Assembly: GCA_002104945.1 (NCBI GenBank)
Contig: MCFH01000059.1
Location: 186,001 to 250,000 of the forward strand
Source of the DNA: Piromyces finnis
Taxonomy: Eukaryota; Neocallimastigomycota; Neocallimastigomycetes; Neocallimastigales; Neocallimastigaceae
Reading direction: 5' to 3'
Length of the DNA: 64,000 nt
The notes beneath the pieces are model-generated. The model was given only the letters and a program-made list of their open reading frames with translations. It was not told the DNA's origin and ran no database searches. Positions 14,813 to 25,063 of this stretch are shown here, piece after piece. Within the stretch, counting starts at the first letter, position 1. Every line of letters begins with the position of its first letter. A program made the position numbers and the translations under genes.

Positions 14813-16782
14813 ATACTAATACTAAAATATACATCAATAATATATTTATTATTAAATAAAATCACTTGTAAATTTTTACCATGTTTGGTATCATTCTTTT
14901 ATTAACTTTTTTTTTTTACGCTACCATTGATGGTTAAAAAAAATTTTTTTTTTAGTCTATTTAACAAATTTTTTCTATTTTTGTAAATATACATTTCCAT
15001 AAATGTAGAGTCAATCTTCATTTATTGTAATAAATAATAATAGATAAAGAAATGTATCAAAAAAAAAAAAAAAAACTCGATATTTAAAAAAGGTACTGTA
15101 ATTAAAAAAAAAAAAGAAAAAAGAAAATAGAAGAAAAATGACATCTAATTCCTACTCCAGTCTTTTTTTTTTTTTTCGCCTTTTTTATTTTTATCAACAA
15201 TTACTATTTATTTATCATATAATTTATTTATTCATTGACTTTTACATGTAACTATTGGTGAAAAGAATATTCCGAAATTCTATTTTTTCAAAATCTGACC
15301 ATTTTATAAAAGATAAAAAATAGAGTTATGATAAATGTATATTTGTATGTAATTAAAGCATATAAATATGTATATACACATGATATACACAAGTATAGAC
15401 CAAAAGTTGTTGTAAATGTGATTTCTACATTTTCTATTGTTTTTTATATGATCACATGATATAACAAGAATAGATTTATTATTATTAATTGATACATTAC
15501 ATAGACTGTAAATTAAGGTTAGAGTTGGATAAATATTGAATGTTATTCTCAATTAATAAAACGATGTGTTTATTTAACATATTGGTTCATTTTAATTCGA
15601 TTTGATAAAAGTGTTAAAATAAATAATTGTAAATAGGATGTAATAATGTCATTGATGAATGAATTCAAGGTAATGAACGGGTAGTAGGGTCGAACCATTT
15701 GTATTTAGAAAAATTATCTTCAAGGAATATAGATTTAGAGCTATTTCTATGTGCCCAGATATATATAATGCTATCTACTGTAAATGATTAATTTCTATAG
15801 TATTATCTTAATAAAAGGAAAAAAAAATATTCATAATAAAATACATTAAAGTTTTTATTCATGTATCAAATAATGTACATTTTACAAAAATTTTATATAA
15901 AAATTGTCTTAAAATAAGTTTATTAAGAATATACATAAAAAAAAAAAAAAAAAGGGGAATTAACAATTAATAGGTTTAGCATAAAAATAAGAAATAGTTA
16001 TTCGTCTATCGTTATTACATTTCTAGAATTATATTATGTATAGATTTTTTAAAAAGTTTTTCCTAAATGCAACTCTTTATTTTAAAACTTTACAAAAAAT
16101 ATAATATTTTTTTTATTATTTTTTAATTAAAAAAAAATTTTTCCAAATTGGTTAATGATCCATCACAGCAACCATGCTGCTCCTCCAATTAATTTATGTA
16201 TTTTTTATATTTATATATAATACATATATAAATTGATTTGATAATTAAAATTTACTTCTATTATTATTATTATCTATTTAAAAAAGTATTTTTTATATAT
16301 TTAATATTATTAAAAAAAGTAATAAAGAAATTCATTCATTTTTAAATTTCACAATTAAGAGCAGCAATTTCTATTCTATTATTATTAGACTTTATAGATT
16401 TAAGACTCTATGTATTTTCTTCCCCACCTCCAATAAAAAGTTGAAATTTATCTTTTTTAAACGACTTTAATTTATATTCAAAAATAGAAAATTACATATT
16501 TTTAAAACAAATGGTAAAAAGTATTAAAAAATGTTTGAATATCAGTAAAGAAAATTTATCTACTTTTCAAACCTGTGTGCTTATACAAAATAATAAATAG
16601 TAAAAGCGAAAAAAAAATAATTACAATTTCTTGTTAAAAATATAAAGTAATTGAAATACAAGACTTAATGGGGTTTTTCTTTTTTATAGTAAAAGTTTAG
16701 AGTAAAAGTAATTGAAACAAACAGTTTACAAATATCAGTTTTATATTTTAATATATATATATATATATAAAGAGAAGAAGAA
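9154..16782. other. 7.6-kb intergenic region, AT-rich
   Basis: No gene could be supported. Contents are A/T runs, a hexanucleotide array at 14.6 kb (listed separately) and three short patches of higher G+C (about 10730-10850, 12630-12680 and 15640-15780) without an open frame or recognisable RNA fold. Either these are relics or non-coding RNAs not recognisable by eye, or the region is simply spacer between the epimerase and protease promoters. Confidence 0.6.
14568..14826. repeat. (ACTAAT)n hexanucleotide array
   Basis: About 260 bases of ACTAAT units with ACTACT and ACTAATATT variants. It is open in several frames on both strands (Ile/Leu and Ser/Ile repeats), which is a by-product of the repeat, not coding evidence. 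Confidence 0.95.
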
Positions 16783-18114
16783 ATGCATTTCTATTTTATA
16801 TGGCTACTTATCCTAATAATATATATTGACAGTATTTTTTCTAAAAAAACTATTTATAAAATAAAAAATATAAAAAGAGAAACAGGTTGGCATCAGGTAC
16901 AAATAAGAAATAATGCTGACCTACACCTTTCTTTACTCTCCCAGGGAATATATAATGATCAATTAGCTAATAAATACGATACAAATTTTTATTATCCATT
17001 GTCAGCAGGAAAAGATATTGATATTGTTATCATTGATACCGGATTTAATTTTAACCATTCGGAATTTTCAAATAAACATGAACGTAAGGTAAAATGTGCT
17101 GTCACCATCATTGATGGAGAATACCATCCACCAGAATCTGAAACAAAATGTAGTACATCTGACCCGACATTGGTAGCACAAAATTATTATCATGGAGAAT
17201 ATGTTACGGATGCTGCTTCAGGTTTGATTCATGGTGTTGCGAGTAAAGCAAATGTCTATGGGGTTGCTTTTCATACCGTGAATTATAATAATGCTATTGC
17301 AGGATTAGAGTATGTAAGAGATCATTTAATCCGTCCTCATAAAACGGTGGTTAATCTATCCTTTGGTAATTATTATGCCATCGAAGAAAAGGTCAAAATA
17401 AAAATGGATGTCATAAATAAAATGAAAAATGTAATCTTAGAAATTATCGAAAAAGGAACGATTGTGGTGGCGGCTGGTGGGAATGAAAATATTAATTCTT
17501 TTGATGTTGAAAAGAACAAACAATCCCTTCCTTGTTCTATAGAAGGGGTTCTATGTGTTGGTAGTATTGATAATATAGGTATTAATGAAACCATGCAATG
17601 GAAAGTATTGGAAAGAGATATGGAAACTAAAATGATGAATACCACTCATTATAGAAAAGTATGGTGGTCTAATTATGGACGTGTTGTGGATATTTATGGT
17701 CCGGGTTACATTCATGTTGAAATCAATGATAAAGACGGAAGGAATATTGACAAGGTAGTGTATGGGACATCCTTTACCACTCCTGTGATTACTGGTGTAA
17801 TTGCTACTATCATGAGTGAACATAAAGAGATAAAATTTACGGCAAAATCTATGATAGCCTTTCTACAAAAAATGGGTTTGAAAGATAAAATTCAAGGTAT
17901 TCCCGGTGACTATCCTAACTATTTTATAAATAATGGAAAACATATTGTTTATTCAGGGGATAACATTTATTATGGCTGTGGTATTCAAGCTGGAAATAAA
18001 GGATGTAGTCATGATAAATGTTGTTCTGCTGATGGAAAATGTACTCGAGATCGAAATCTATGTAAATCAAGTCATGGATGTCAAACAAGTTATAGAGAAT
18101 GTGAAATAGATTAA
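16783..18114 (+). CDS. Secreted subtilisin-like serine protease (S8) with C-terminal CBM18 chitin-binding module
   Basis: A single exon of 443 residues. Residues 1-20 are a hydrophobic signal peptide. The catalytic triad is visible: Asp85 in VIIDTG, His137 in HGEYV and Ser330 in GTSFTTP, with the oxyanion Asn in VAAGGNEN. The His motif is altered from the usual HGTHVAG: the second His is Tyr and the Gly is Asp. Residues 399-440 are a CBM18 with eight Cys (CGIQAGNKGC through CCSADGKC to YREC), a type-1 chitin-binding fold. The enzyme should be secreted and held on chitin, that is, on the fungus's own wall or on other fungi or arthropod material. The start lies just behind an (AT)n-TATAAAG stretch at 16755-16772 that could serve as TATA element. 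There is no prodomain of the usual size; about 60 residues separate signal and catalytic domain. Confidence 0.92.
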   Translation: MHFYFIWLLILIIYIDSIFSKKTIYKIKNIKRETGWHQVQIRNNADLHLSLLSQGIYNDQLANKYDTNFYYPLSAGKDIDIVIIDTGFNFNHSEFSNKHERKVKCAVTIIDGEYHPPESETKCSTSDPTLVAQNYYHGEYVTDAASGLIHGVASKANVYGVAFHTVNYNNAIAGLEYVRDHLIRPHKTVVNLSFGNYYAIEEKVKIKMDVINKMKNVILEIIEKGTIVVAAGGNENINSFDVEKNKQSLPCSIEGVLCVGSIDNIGINETMQWKVLERDMETKMMNTTHYRKVWWSNYGRVVDIYGPGYIHVEINDKDGRNIDKVVYGTSFTTPVITGVIATIMSEHKEIKFTAKSMIAFLQKMGLKDKIQGIPGDYPNYFINNGKHIVYSGDNIYYGCGIQAGNKGCSHDKCCSADGKCTRDRNLCKSSHGCQTSYRECEID

Positions 18115-19021
18115 AAAAAAAAAAAATTATAGTCCTTGGTACCTTTTTTTATAGAATGAAAAATATGACAAATATATCAAACAATCATCGTATTAATTTC
18201 AGATAAAAGGAAATAAATGAATAAATAATGGAAATAAAAAATAACACCAATAGCAACAACAACGACAACAACAACAATAATAATAATTGGTATTATTATT
18301 ATCAACAAGTCATATCATTAAAAAAAAAGAGAAAAATGTCATTTACTTGTATTAGGTCTGAAAACATACAATATTTTAAATAAGACATATGTATTAAACA
18401 TGGTGTTTTAATATTTCAAAAGTATTAATTACAAAATAATCCTTATAGAACACATGAATTTGAACTATTAAAAATTATAGCGTTGAAAGTATGAATTTAA
18501 AAAATATATTTATGAAAGTATATATTGTAGTATATAATTTTTGATTCTTTATTAGATTTTTTTTTTTTAAAAAAAAAACATGGATAATGTTATATATTAA
18601 TGGGGGTATAATATATTACTTTTAAATAGATGTACATTATATAAAACTATTACCATGTTGTTTAGACATTGATTCCATAATTTATAAATAAAGTAATATA
18701 TCTAAAAAAAATATATATATATTTACATGTTTACATATTTACAAATAAATTTTTGTTGATATATCCTTTTTATAAAAAGGAATAATATATTGTTTTTAAA
18801 TAAATATATATTATATATAAGACTATTAGCACTGTTAGGTATTGAATCCATAATTCAATAATTTATAAATAAAACAATAAATATTCAAAAAGTGTTTAAG
18901 CATTTGCAAATATATCTTTGTTGCTCTATTTTTATAAAATGTGGTATATTTTTAGTGGTTTCCCTAGAAAAATTTTAATGGGATTATCATTGTTTTTTTT
19001 TTTTTTTTTTTTTTTCCTCCC
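18115..19021. other. Intergenic, AT-rich, with a diverged duplication
   Basis: Spacer between two convergent genes. The only structure seen is a diverged tandem duplication at about 18605-18925 and a CAACAA-rich stretch near 18250-18280. No open frame of interest. Confidence 0.7.
18605..18925. repeat. Diverged tandem duplication of about 170 bp
   Basis: Two adjacent copies (about 18605-18765 and 18781-18925) share ordered blocks: AATATATT followed by TTTAAATA, then ACTATTA, ATTGA(A)TCCATAATT, ATTTATAAATAAA and ATTTGCAAATA/ATTTACAAATA-like ends. The copies differ at many positions and by small indels, so the event is old. No coding potential is seen. Confidence 0.6.
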
Positions 19022-19852
19022 TTATTCTAATTTAAAATTAATATAATGTTCGTAGTTGAAATACATTATATTGCGATGTGCAATGATAATATTTATAATC
19101 CTATTATACATGATTAATGGATTATCGGGGGAAAGAGTATCAAATTTTTTAATCCTATAGGGTATACCATAGGCTTCAAGAAATTCTTTAATTTTATTAT
19201 ATAAATCTTTATTTTCTTTAATGAATTCAATGGATTTTAAATAAATTTTTGCGTATAAAGGGGGTCTTAAGGATTCAATATATTTATTGACTTCAACATA
19301 ATGAGTTGCCATGAAATAACTTTCTTTTTTGTTAGGTGACGTGCGTTGAATAACAAGAATACCAGCTCCTAAACCATCAGTAAACTCTGGAAAAAATAAA
19401 ATATATGAAGAAAGTGAGTTATCTTCATCATCATTTATAATTTCTTTTGGCCATCTACTTGTTTCTTTATGTATTTCATGAATAATCCAGTCATTTCCTA
19501 ATGAAATACTACAAAGAGTTTGGTTATATTGAAATTGTTTGGTAACATTTGCTATATGTTCATTGAATGGAAATTTTCCTTCATAATATGAATGTATACC
19601 ACAATAGGCGTGTCCTGCTACACATTTTTTAGTACATTTCGTGTTGTCTTTTTTAGTAGCTATACAGTGGTGTTGAACTGTTAACTTTTCTATATCTTCC
19701 GTTAGGTCTTTCACATCATCTTTTTCTTTGATTAAATCTTTCAATATATTATCTTCACTAATATTTAAATTATAATTTTCGTTAAAAACTTTTGTTGCTT
19801 TTTTAATAATTTTATTAATGATATTAATATAATAATTTGTTAAATCTTCCAT
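19022..19852 (-). CDS. Intron-free orphan protein with viral-type Cys4His cluster
   Basis: 276 residues, one intact frame, no introns. I do not recognise a named family over the whole length. Residues 1-60 are charged and helical. Residues 63-87 hold a compact cluster C-x9-C-x3-C-x6-C-x2-H (Cys63, 73, 77, 84, His87) in the context CIATKKDNTKC and YCGIH; small metal-binding clusters of this pattern are frequent in proteins of nucleocytoplasmic large DNA viruses. Residues 100-276 form a mixed alpha/beta region (SLGNDWIIHE, YILFFPEFTDGLGAGILV, ATHYVEVNKYIESL) with no catalytic signature I can name. Most neighbours at comparable length have introns, so the lack of introns together with the cluster suggests transfer from a large DNA virus. 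That origin is inference; the open frame is clear. Confidence 0.75.
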   Translation of the reverse strand: MEDLTNYYINIINKIIKKATKVFNENYNLNISEDNILKDLIKEKDDVKDLTEDIEKLTVQHHCIATKKDNTKCTKKCVAGHAYCGIHSYYEGKFPFNEHIANVTKQFQYNQTLCSISLGNDWIIHEIHKETSRWPKEIINDDEDNSLSSYILFFPEFTDGLGAGILVIQRTSPNKKESYFMATHYVEVNKYIESLRPPLYAKIYLKSIEFIKENKDLYNKIKEFLEAYGIPYRIKKFDTLSPDNPLIMYNRIINIIIAHRNIMYFNYEHYINFKLE

Positions 19853-20919
19853 TTTTTTAATTTTAAAAATTATTAAATTCTGGTCTTTTCATAATAAAAA
19901 AAACTAATAAAATAAAAAAATTTTTTTTTTTTTTTGCTTTTTCATTTTCATTATTAAATTTTTTATTTTCTGGAGAAGGTAAAAATTTAATGTTTATTTT
20001 TTTTAAAAAAAAAAAAAGAGAAATAAAAGAATTTTTTTTTTTTTAAAAAGGTCGTCCATTCTTATTCTGACAAGGCATACATTATATACATTATTATTAT
20101 TATTAAGGACTAAAAAAAAAAAAAAATTTTTTTATTCTATCTTTTGACCTCTTTTTTTTTTTTTTTATTTTATTTTTATTTTACTTTTTTTTTACACCAA
20201 ACAACTAGTTAACTCTATAATTTAATTCATTTGGACACTTGGAGGATAATATGCCTTTTTTTTTTTTTTCTTCAAATTTTTTAAAATAAATTAAATAATA
20301 ATAATAATAATAAAAAAAACTATTTAATAAAATGGTGGATGTTTTTTTCTTTTTCTTTTTTTTTTTTTTATAATTTTTAAAACTTTTTTTTTATTATTTT
20401 TTTTTTGTTTTATTATATATATATATATGAGTTAAATGTTTTTTTTTTTTTTTTTTTTTTTATTATTATTAATTAAATATTATAATTAATAAATTTTTAT
20501 ACAATTTTTTTTTATTCTTTTTTTCAAAAAAGGAAAACATTTTTTTTTAAAAAAAAAAAAAAAATCAATGTTGATTTATAATAATATATCTTAAATTAGT
20601 TTAATTCTCTTTATATATATATATATATATTATTATTATTATTATATATTATTATTATTTTATTTTAATTTTACAAAAATTTAAATGTTTAAAACAACGA
20701 TTAAAATAAAATAGTATAATAATTATGGACAAATGTTGTATTAATAGAATGGAGTTTTTTAACGCTTTTTACTGTAAATTATATTTTGGGAAGAATGAAA
20801 AACAATTACTAAATATTTTTTTAAAGATAAAAATTGGTTTGATGGAAAGAACGTATTAATTCATAAATCAAGAAAAAAAAAATATTGAAAATATATACTC
20901 CTTTTTTTTTCCCCTTTCT
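19853..20919. other. Intergenic, extremely AT-rich
   Basis: Poly-T and poly-A blocks with AT and ATT microsatellites between two genes read on the same strand. No coding or RNA feature seen. Confidence 0.75.
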
Positions 20920-23637
20920 CTAGTTTGTTACTTTTACACATTCTATAACTTCATCAATAACTTCTTTTTCTTCAACAACAGTTACACTTTCATCATCCTG
21001 ATCATAATTTTCCTCATTTGAATTCATCACCTCTTCAATAATTTCCTCTTCGATTACTTCTTCCTCTTCAATAATCTCTTCCACTTCTTCAATTATTACT
21101 TCATCATCAAATTCACAGGCTTCTTCCTCTTCCTCGTTTTCTTCATATTCCATCTCTGGGAAATCAAAACAATTAAACTCCCTTAATGGATTATTTTCTA
21201 AACATTCTACAAGAGGACTACTTTTATTTACGGCTACATTATAAGAATCATTATTATGCTCAGTTTCATCCTCATTATGAACCGTGGCATCATCATCCTT
21301 ATCATCCATTGGTATTAAATTAAAGGTAACTTTTTTATATTTCTTTGGTGATAAAATTGGATATTGTTCATCTTCTGTGACAACAGATACAATATCACTA
21401 TAGGTTTCACTATCATTCATATGACTACTTTTAGAGTCATCATCACTAAGAAGACTACGATGAAGATTTCTTAATTCATTACCACTGTCTTCAGAAGAAG
21501 ACTCATCAAATTCTTGACTTATACTGTCCAAAATACTTTCATCATCTGATGAAGATGTTTCCTTGCTTTCCAACCATAGTGCAAAAAATTTTGCTAATTC
21601 CCTTACGTCTTTTCTTAACTCTAAATCAGAATCATTAGTCTTACTAATGGATCTTTTTCTAGCATGACCAAGAGTTCCATGACTATTATTTTTGAATTTT
21701 ATTGAGTGGGCAGAAAATTTACTTTCATTATCTTTTTGTGCTGAAAGAAGTAAACTGTCGGTAAATGCTTTGGCTTCACTTTTGATATCATCATGAAAAC
21801 CTTCACCTTGACTCTTATTTTGGATAGTAGCATTATCTTTTGAAGAGTCTACTGTTTGGGTTGCATAATGACCATCAATCATTTGGCAAAGAGATTTACA
21901 ATTCCTTTCAACATATGACTTATTTAGTTTGTCATTATTATTTGGAAGAATACAGTTGATATTTGGTGTCATTGGACAGGTATGATGACAAACTTCTTCA
22001 GCATCTGGTAAAAGGCGATACCATTGTAAAATAGTATTTGGATCAACAAGTTCTGCTTTATAGATGGCCATCATTATTCTAAGATGTTGTTGAAGACGTA
22101 ACGAATTTTCAATACAAATATACTCTAAGGCTACTAAAAGATTCATTTGATCTTCTTTTGAATCGGTATAGTTTAGAATTAAGGAACGATAACGAATAAA
22201 TAAATTTTCTATTGCTTCTTTATTTGTTATTTGATTTTTAGCTTCTAAATAATGAATAAAGGCTTCCATTATAATACTTATACATGTATATGAATTAAAA
22301 TTATTTTTATCCATCTTGATGTCCAAATCCATAAGAATAGATGATGTACAAAGCTCAGAAACAAGAGATTGATATAAACAATTATAGGTTTCTTTTCTTA
22401 ATACTTCTAATGGGTTTAATTGTTCTATTTTATTATTATTAACTTCTTCTTCTTCTTCTTCTTCCTTAGCACTATGTTTTTGTCCAAAATTATAATAGAT
22501 AGAATTTTTTGGTATTTCTCGTTGAATATTACTTTCATAAATTTCATCTAAATCTGAATCAGATTCAGATTCAGAATCAGTATATGAATCAGAATCAGTC
22601 TCTTCTTCTGAACTAGATTCAGAAGAAAAAGATTCTGTATCAGATTCTTTTTCAAAGACAAAGTCTTCACCTTCGCTACTACTATCGCTATAATTACTTG
22701 AATTATTTTCTTCTTCGTTTTTAATATCTACTCCATTTGAAGGTATTACATCATCAAAAGAAAAGGTGTTAAAATTTTGAAGGGAAAATGTAGGAAGGGT
22801 AAGTTTGCTAGAAGATGTTGGTGTTTTATTTCTTAACTTCTTTTTAAGTTTATGAATCTTTCTCTTCATTAACCTTTCCTTATCTTCATATTGAATGATT
22901 TCTTGATCTTTCATGTCTATTTCAAATTCTAATTTTTCTATACGTTCACTATGACATTTTTCTACGACAAATCTAGATTCACGTTCACGTTGAATTTCAT
23001 TTTGTAAAGCTTTAATAGTTTCTTTCAATGTATCGCGTTTTTGTTTCATTGCCCTATAACTAGATTCAACATTACGATAACAGATACGAATTGCATTCAA
23101 TTGGGCTAATAGTTGATCCCCTTGAATTATGAGTTGATCCCTTTCGAATTTTAATTCCTCAACACTATTATTCATTAATCTTATCTCATTTATTCTATAT
23201 GAAACAAAAATTATAGATTCAAATGGATTAAGTACGACAAATAATAATTTCTCGATTATGTTATAACTAATTATAAAGATATATTTAAAAGAAAAAATAA
23301 ATAGGGAAAGCAAATATTGTATATTTGAAAATTCTTTGGAATGTGGTTTTCTTTTAATATACATATTATTATTGTCTTTTGTTGTAGTAGAAGTTGTGGT
23401 AGTTTTAACGCTTGATGAAGATGATACCGACACATAAACAGACTTTTGATTATTTATATTATTTGTTCTATAAATAGTTTTTACTGAAGGAGATCTATAT
23501 GAAGTTTTTGTAGTTGTTTTTGTGGTTGTTTTAGTTGGTGAATTCACTGAGGAATTATTGCGCACTGATTTACCTACATTGATACCTAATTGAGATATTA
23601 GTACAGGTATTGAAATGGTTTGAGTTTGTGATTGCAT
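20920..23637 (-). CDS. Large acidic protein with one hydrophobic block and a coiled coil, function unknown
   Basis: 905 residues in one exon. Not recognised. Order of parts: residues 1-95 Thr/Ser/Val-rich and low complexity; about 105-150 a hydrophobic stretch (QYLLSLFIFSFKYIFIISYN and VVLNPFESIIFVSY) that could span a membrane once or twice; about 155-275 a charged heptad-like coiled coil (ERDQLIIQGDQLLAQ, KLKKKLRNK); about 305-385 Ser/Asp/Glu-rich; about 400-560 a more regular helical region with Cys and Trp (EVCHHTCPMTPNINC); then Ser/Asp-rich sequence and an Ile/Glu tail of the form EEIIEEVMN. The balance of domains recalls a membrane-tethered scaffold, but that is a guess from composition. 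The frame is intact and codon use is mixed like that of the neighbours, so it is likely a real gene. Confidence 0.8.
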   Translation of the reverse strand: MQSQTQTISIPVLISQLGINVGKSVRNNSSVNSPTKTTTKTTTKTSYRSPSVKTIYRTNNINNQKSVYVSVSSSSSVKTTTTSTTTKDNNNMYIKRKPHSKEFSNIQYLLSLFIFSFKYIFIISYNIIEKLLFVVLNPFESIIFVSYRINEIRLMNNSVEELKFERDQLIIQGDQLLAQLNAIRICYRNVESSYRAMKQKRDTLKETIKALQNEIQRERESRFVVEKCHSERIEKLEFEIDMKDQEIIQYEDKERLMKRKIHKLKKKLRNKTPTSSSKLTLPTFSLQNFNTFSFDDVIPSNGVDIKNEEENNSSNYSDSSSEGEDFVFEKESDTESFSSESSSEEETDSDSYTDSESESDSDLDEIYESNIQREIPKNSIYYNFGQKHSAKEEEEEEEVNNNKIEQLNPLEVLRKETYNCLYQSLVSELCTSSILMDLDIKMDKNNFNSYTCISIIMEAFIHYLEAKNQITNKEAIENLFIRYRSLILNYTDSKEDQMNLLVALEYICIENSLRLQQHLRIMMAIYKAELVDPNTILQWYRLLPDAEEVCHHTCPMTPNINCILPNNNDKLNKSYVERNCKSLCQMIDGHYATQTVDSSKDNATIQNKSQGEGFHDDIKSEAKAFTDSLLLSAQKDNESKFSAHSIKFKNNSHGTLGHARKRSISKTNDSDLELRKDVRELAKFFALWLESKETSSSDDESILDSISQEFDESSSEDSGNELRNLHRSLLSDDDSKSSHMNDSETYSDIVSVVTEDEQYPILSPKKYKKVTFNLIPMDDKDDDATVHNEDETEHNNDSYNVAVNKSSPLVECLENNPLREFNCFDFPEMEYEENEEEEEACEFDDEVIIEEVEEIIEEEEVIEEEIIEEVMNSNEENYDQDDESVTVVEEKEVIDEVIECVKVTN

Positions 23638-25032
23638 TTTTATATTTGTAATTGATTAAAATTAAAATGGTACCAAAAAAAATAGTAATACAAATAATAC
23701 AAAAGTATGAATTTTTTTTTTCCTTTTTACAAAATTTTGTTTTTTTTTTTTACAAATTTACTTTAGAACAGGAAACATGAACTGTTTAATTAAGAAAAAA
23801 TTAATTCCTTTATATTTTTAATTCTATGTAAATATATTCTTTAATTTACAATTGTCTTTTTCTTAAAAAAAAAAACTATATATTTACTCTTTATTACAGT
23901 AAATAACTAAACTATATAATAAATAATATTTTTATTACTTTAAAATATATAGATGTATTTTTGGAATTCCTTTTGAAACAATTAATTAATCTTATTTTCT
24001 CTCGAATAGTTAACTAATTTATTAGATATTTCGAATTTAATTTTATATTTCTTTTTTTATACTGTAATTACTTAAATATTATTACTTTTTTTTTTTTTAA
24101 ATTGATAACTACTTTTTGAAAAGTATATTCTTTTTCTTTTAAATGTTATATATTTATAGCATAAATTTAAAAACAAGTTTTGTAACTATTTTATAAATTA
24201 TTTTCTTTCTTTTTAATTAAAAAGTTTAATAAAAAGGTAATTATATTTTCTTTTTTTTTTTTAATTTACTTTTTTTAAAAAAAAAAAAGAAAAATATAAT
24301 TTTTTTATATAAACTTTATAATTCTTTTGGTATTTTTATTTGGTATGCTTTTTTGGTTTATTCTTTTAAATATTCTTTTTAATTATTTATTTATTAATTT
24401 CAATAAACTATAAATATCTTGTATATACAAGTATAAATACTAAAAGAACTATTTAATAATAACATTTTTTTTTATTTTTTGGAATCAGAATATCAATTTT
24501 GATTAAACTTTAAAAGTTTAAATTTTTCACAAATTTACTTTAAAGTTTTGATGATGACTTTTTGAAATTTAAATTATCAATTTTGATTAAAAAATAATAA
24601 TATTTTTAATTTTTTAAAACTTATAAATAATATTTTCTTTTAAATGAAACAAATTATTTACAAGTTATCTTTTAATAAAAAATAAATCAATTGAAAAGTT
24701 TTATTTTATAGTTTAAATTTTTGTGGACAAGTATATAAATATCTTTACTGAATAAATGCGTATTTTAAGTGATGAAATCTGATTATTATACAAAATACTA
24801 ATATTCACAGTATATAAATTTAAAAAATAAACAATTTTTCTTTTTTTTTTTTTTTGCTTAAATCGTTTTATTTCTTTTTAATCTTCTGTTGATATAATAA
24901 TTATTTTTTTAAAAAAAGAACCAGAAATTATTTAATTTTTTTGTCTTTTTATGTTTCTTTTTTTTTTTTTTAAACTACTTTATTTTGACACTTTTTTTTT
25001 TTTTCCTCATATATATATTATTGTTATTATTG

Positions 25033-25063
<31 letters not shown>

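Noticed and set aside
14464-14865. Open frames on both strands in the ACTAAT array
   Set aside because: Pure repeat translation (Ile/Leu and Ser/Ile runs), no independent coding evidence.
15687-15696. Minus-strand GGTTCGACCC resembling a tRNA B box
   Set aside because: The flanking bases cannot pair as a T-arm and no acceptor or anticodon stem is present.
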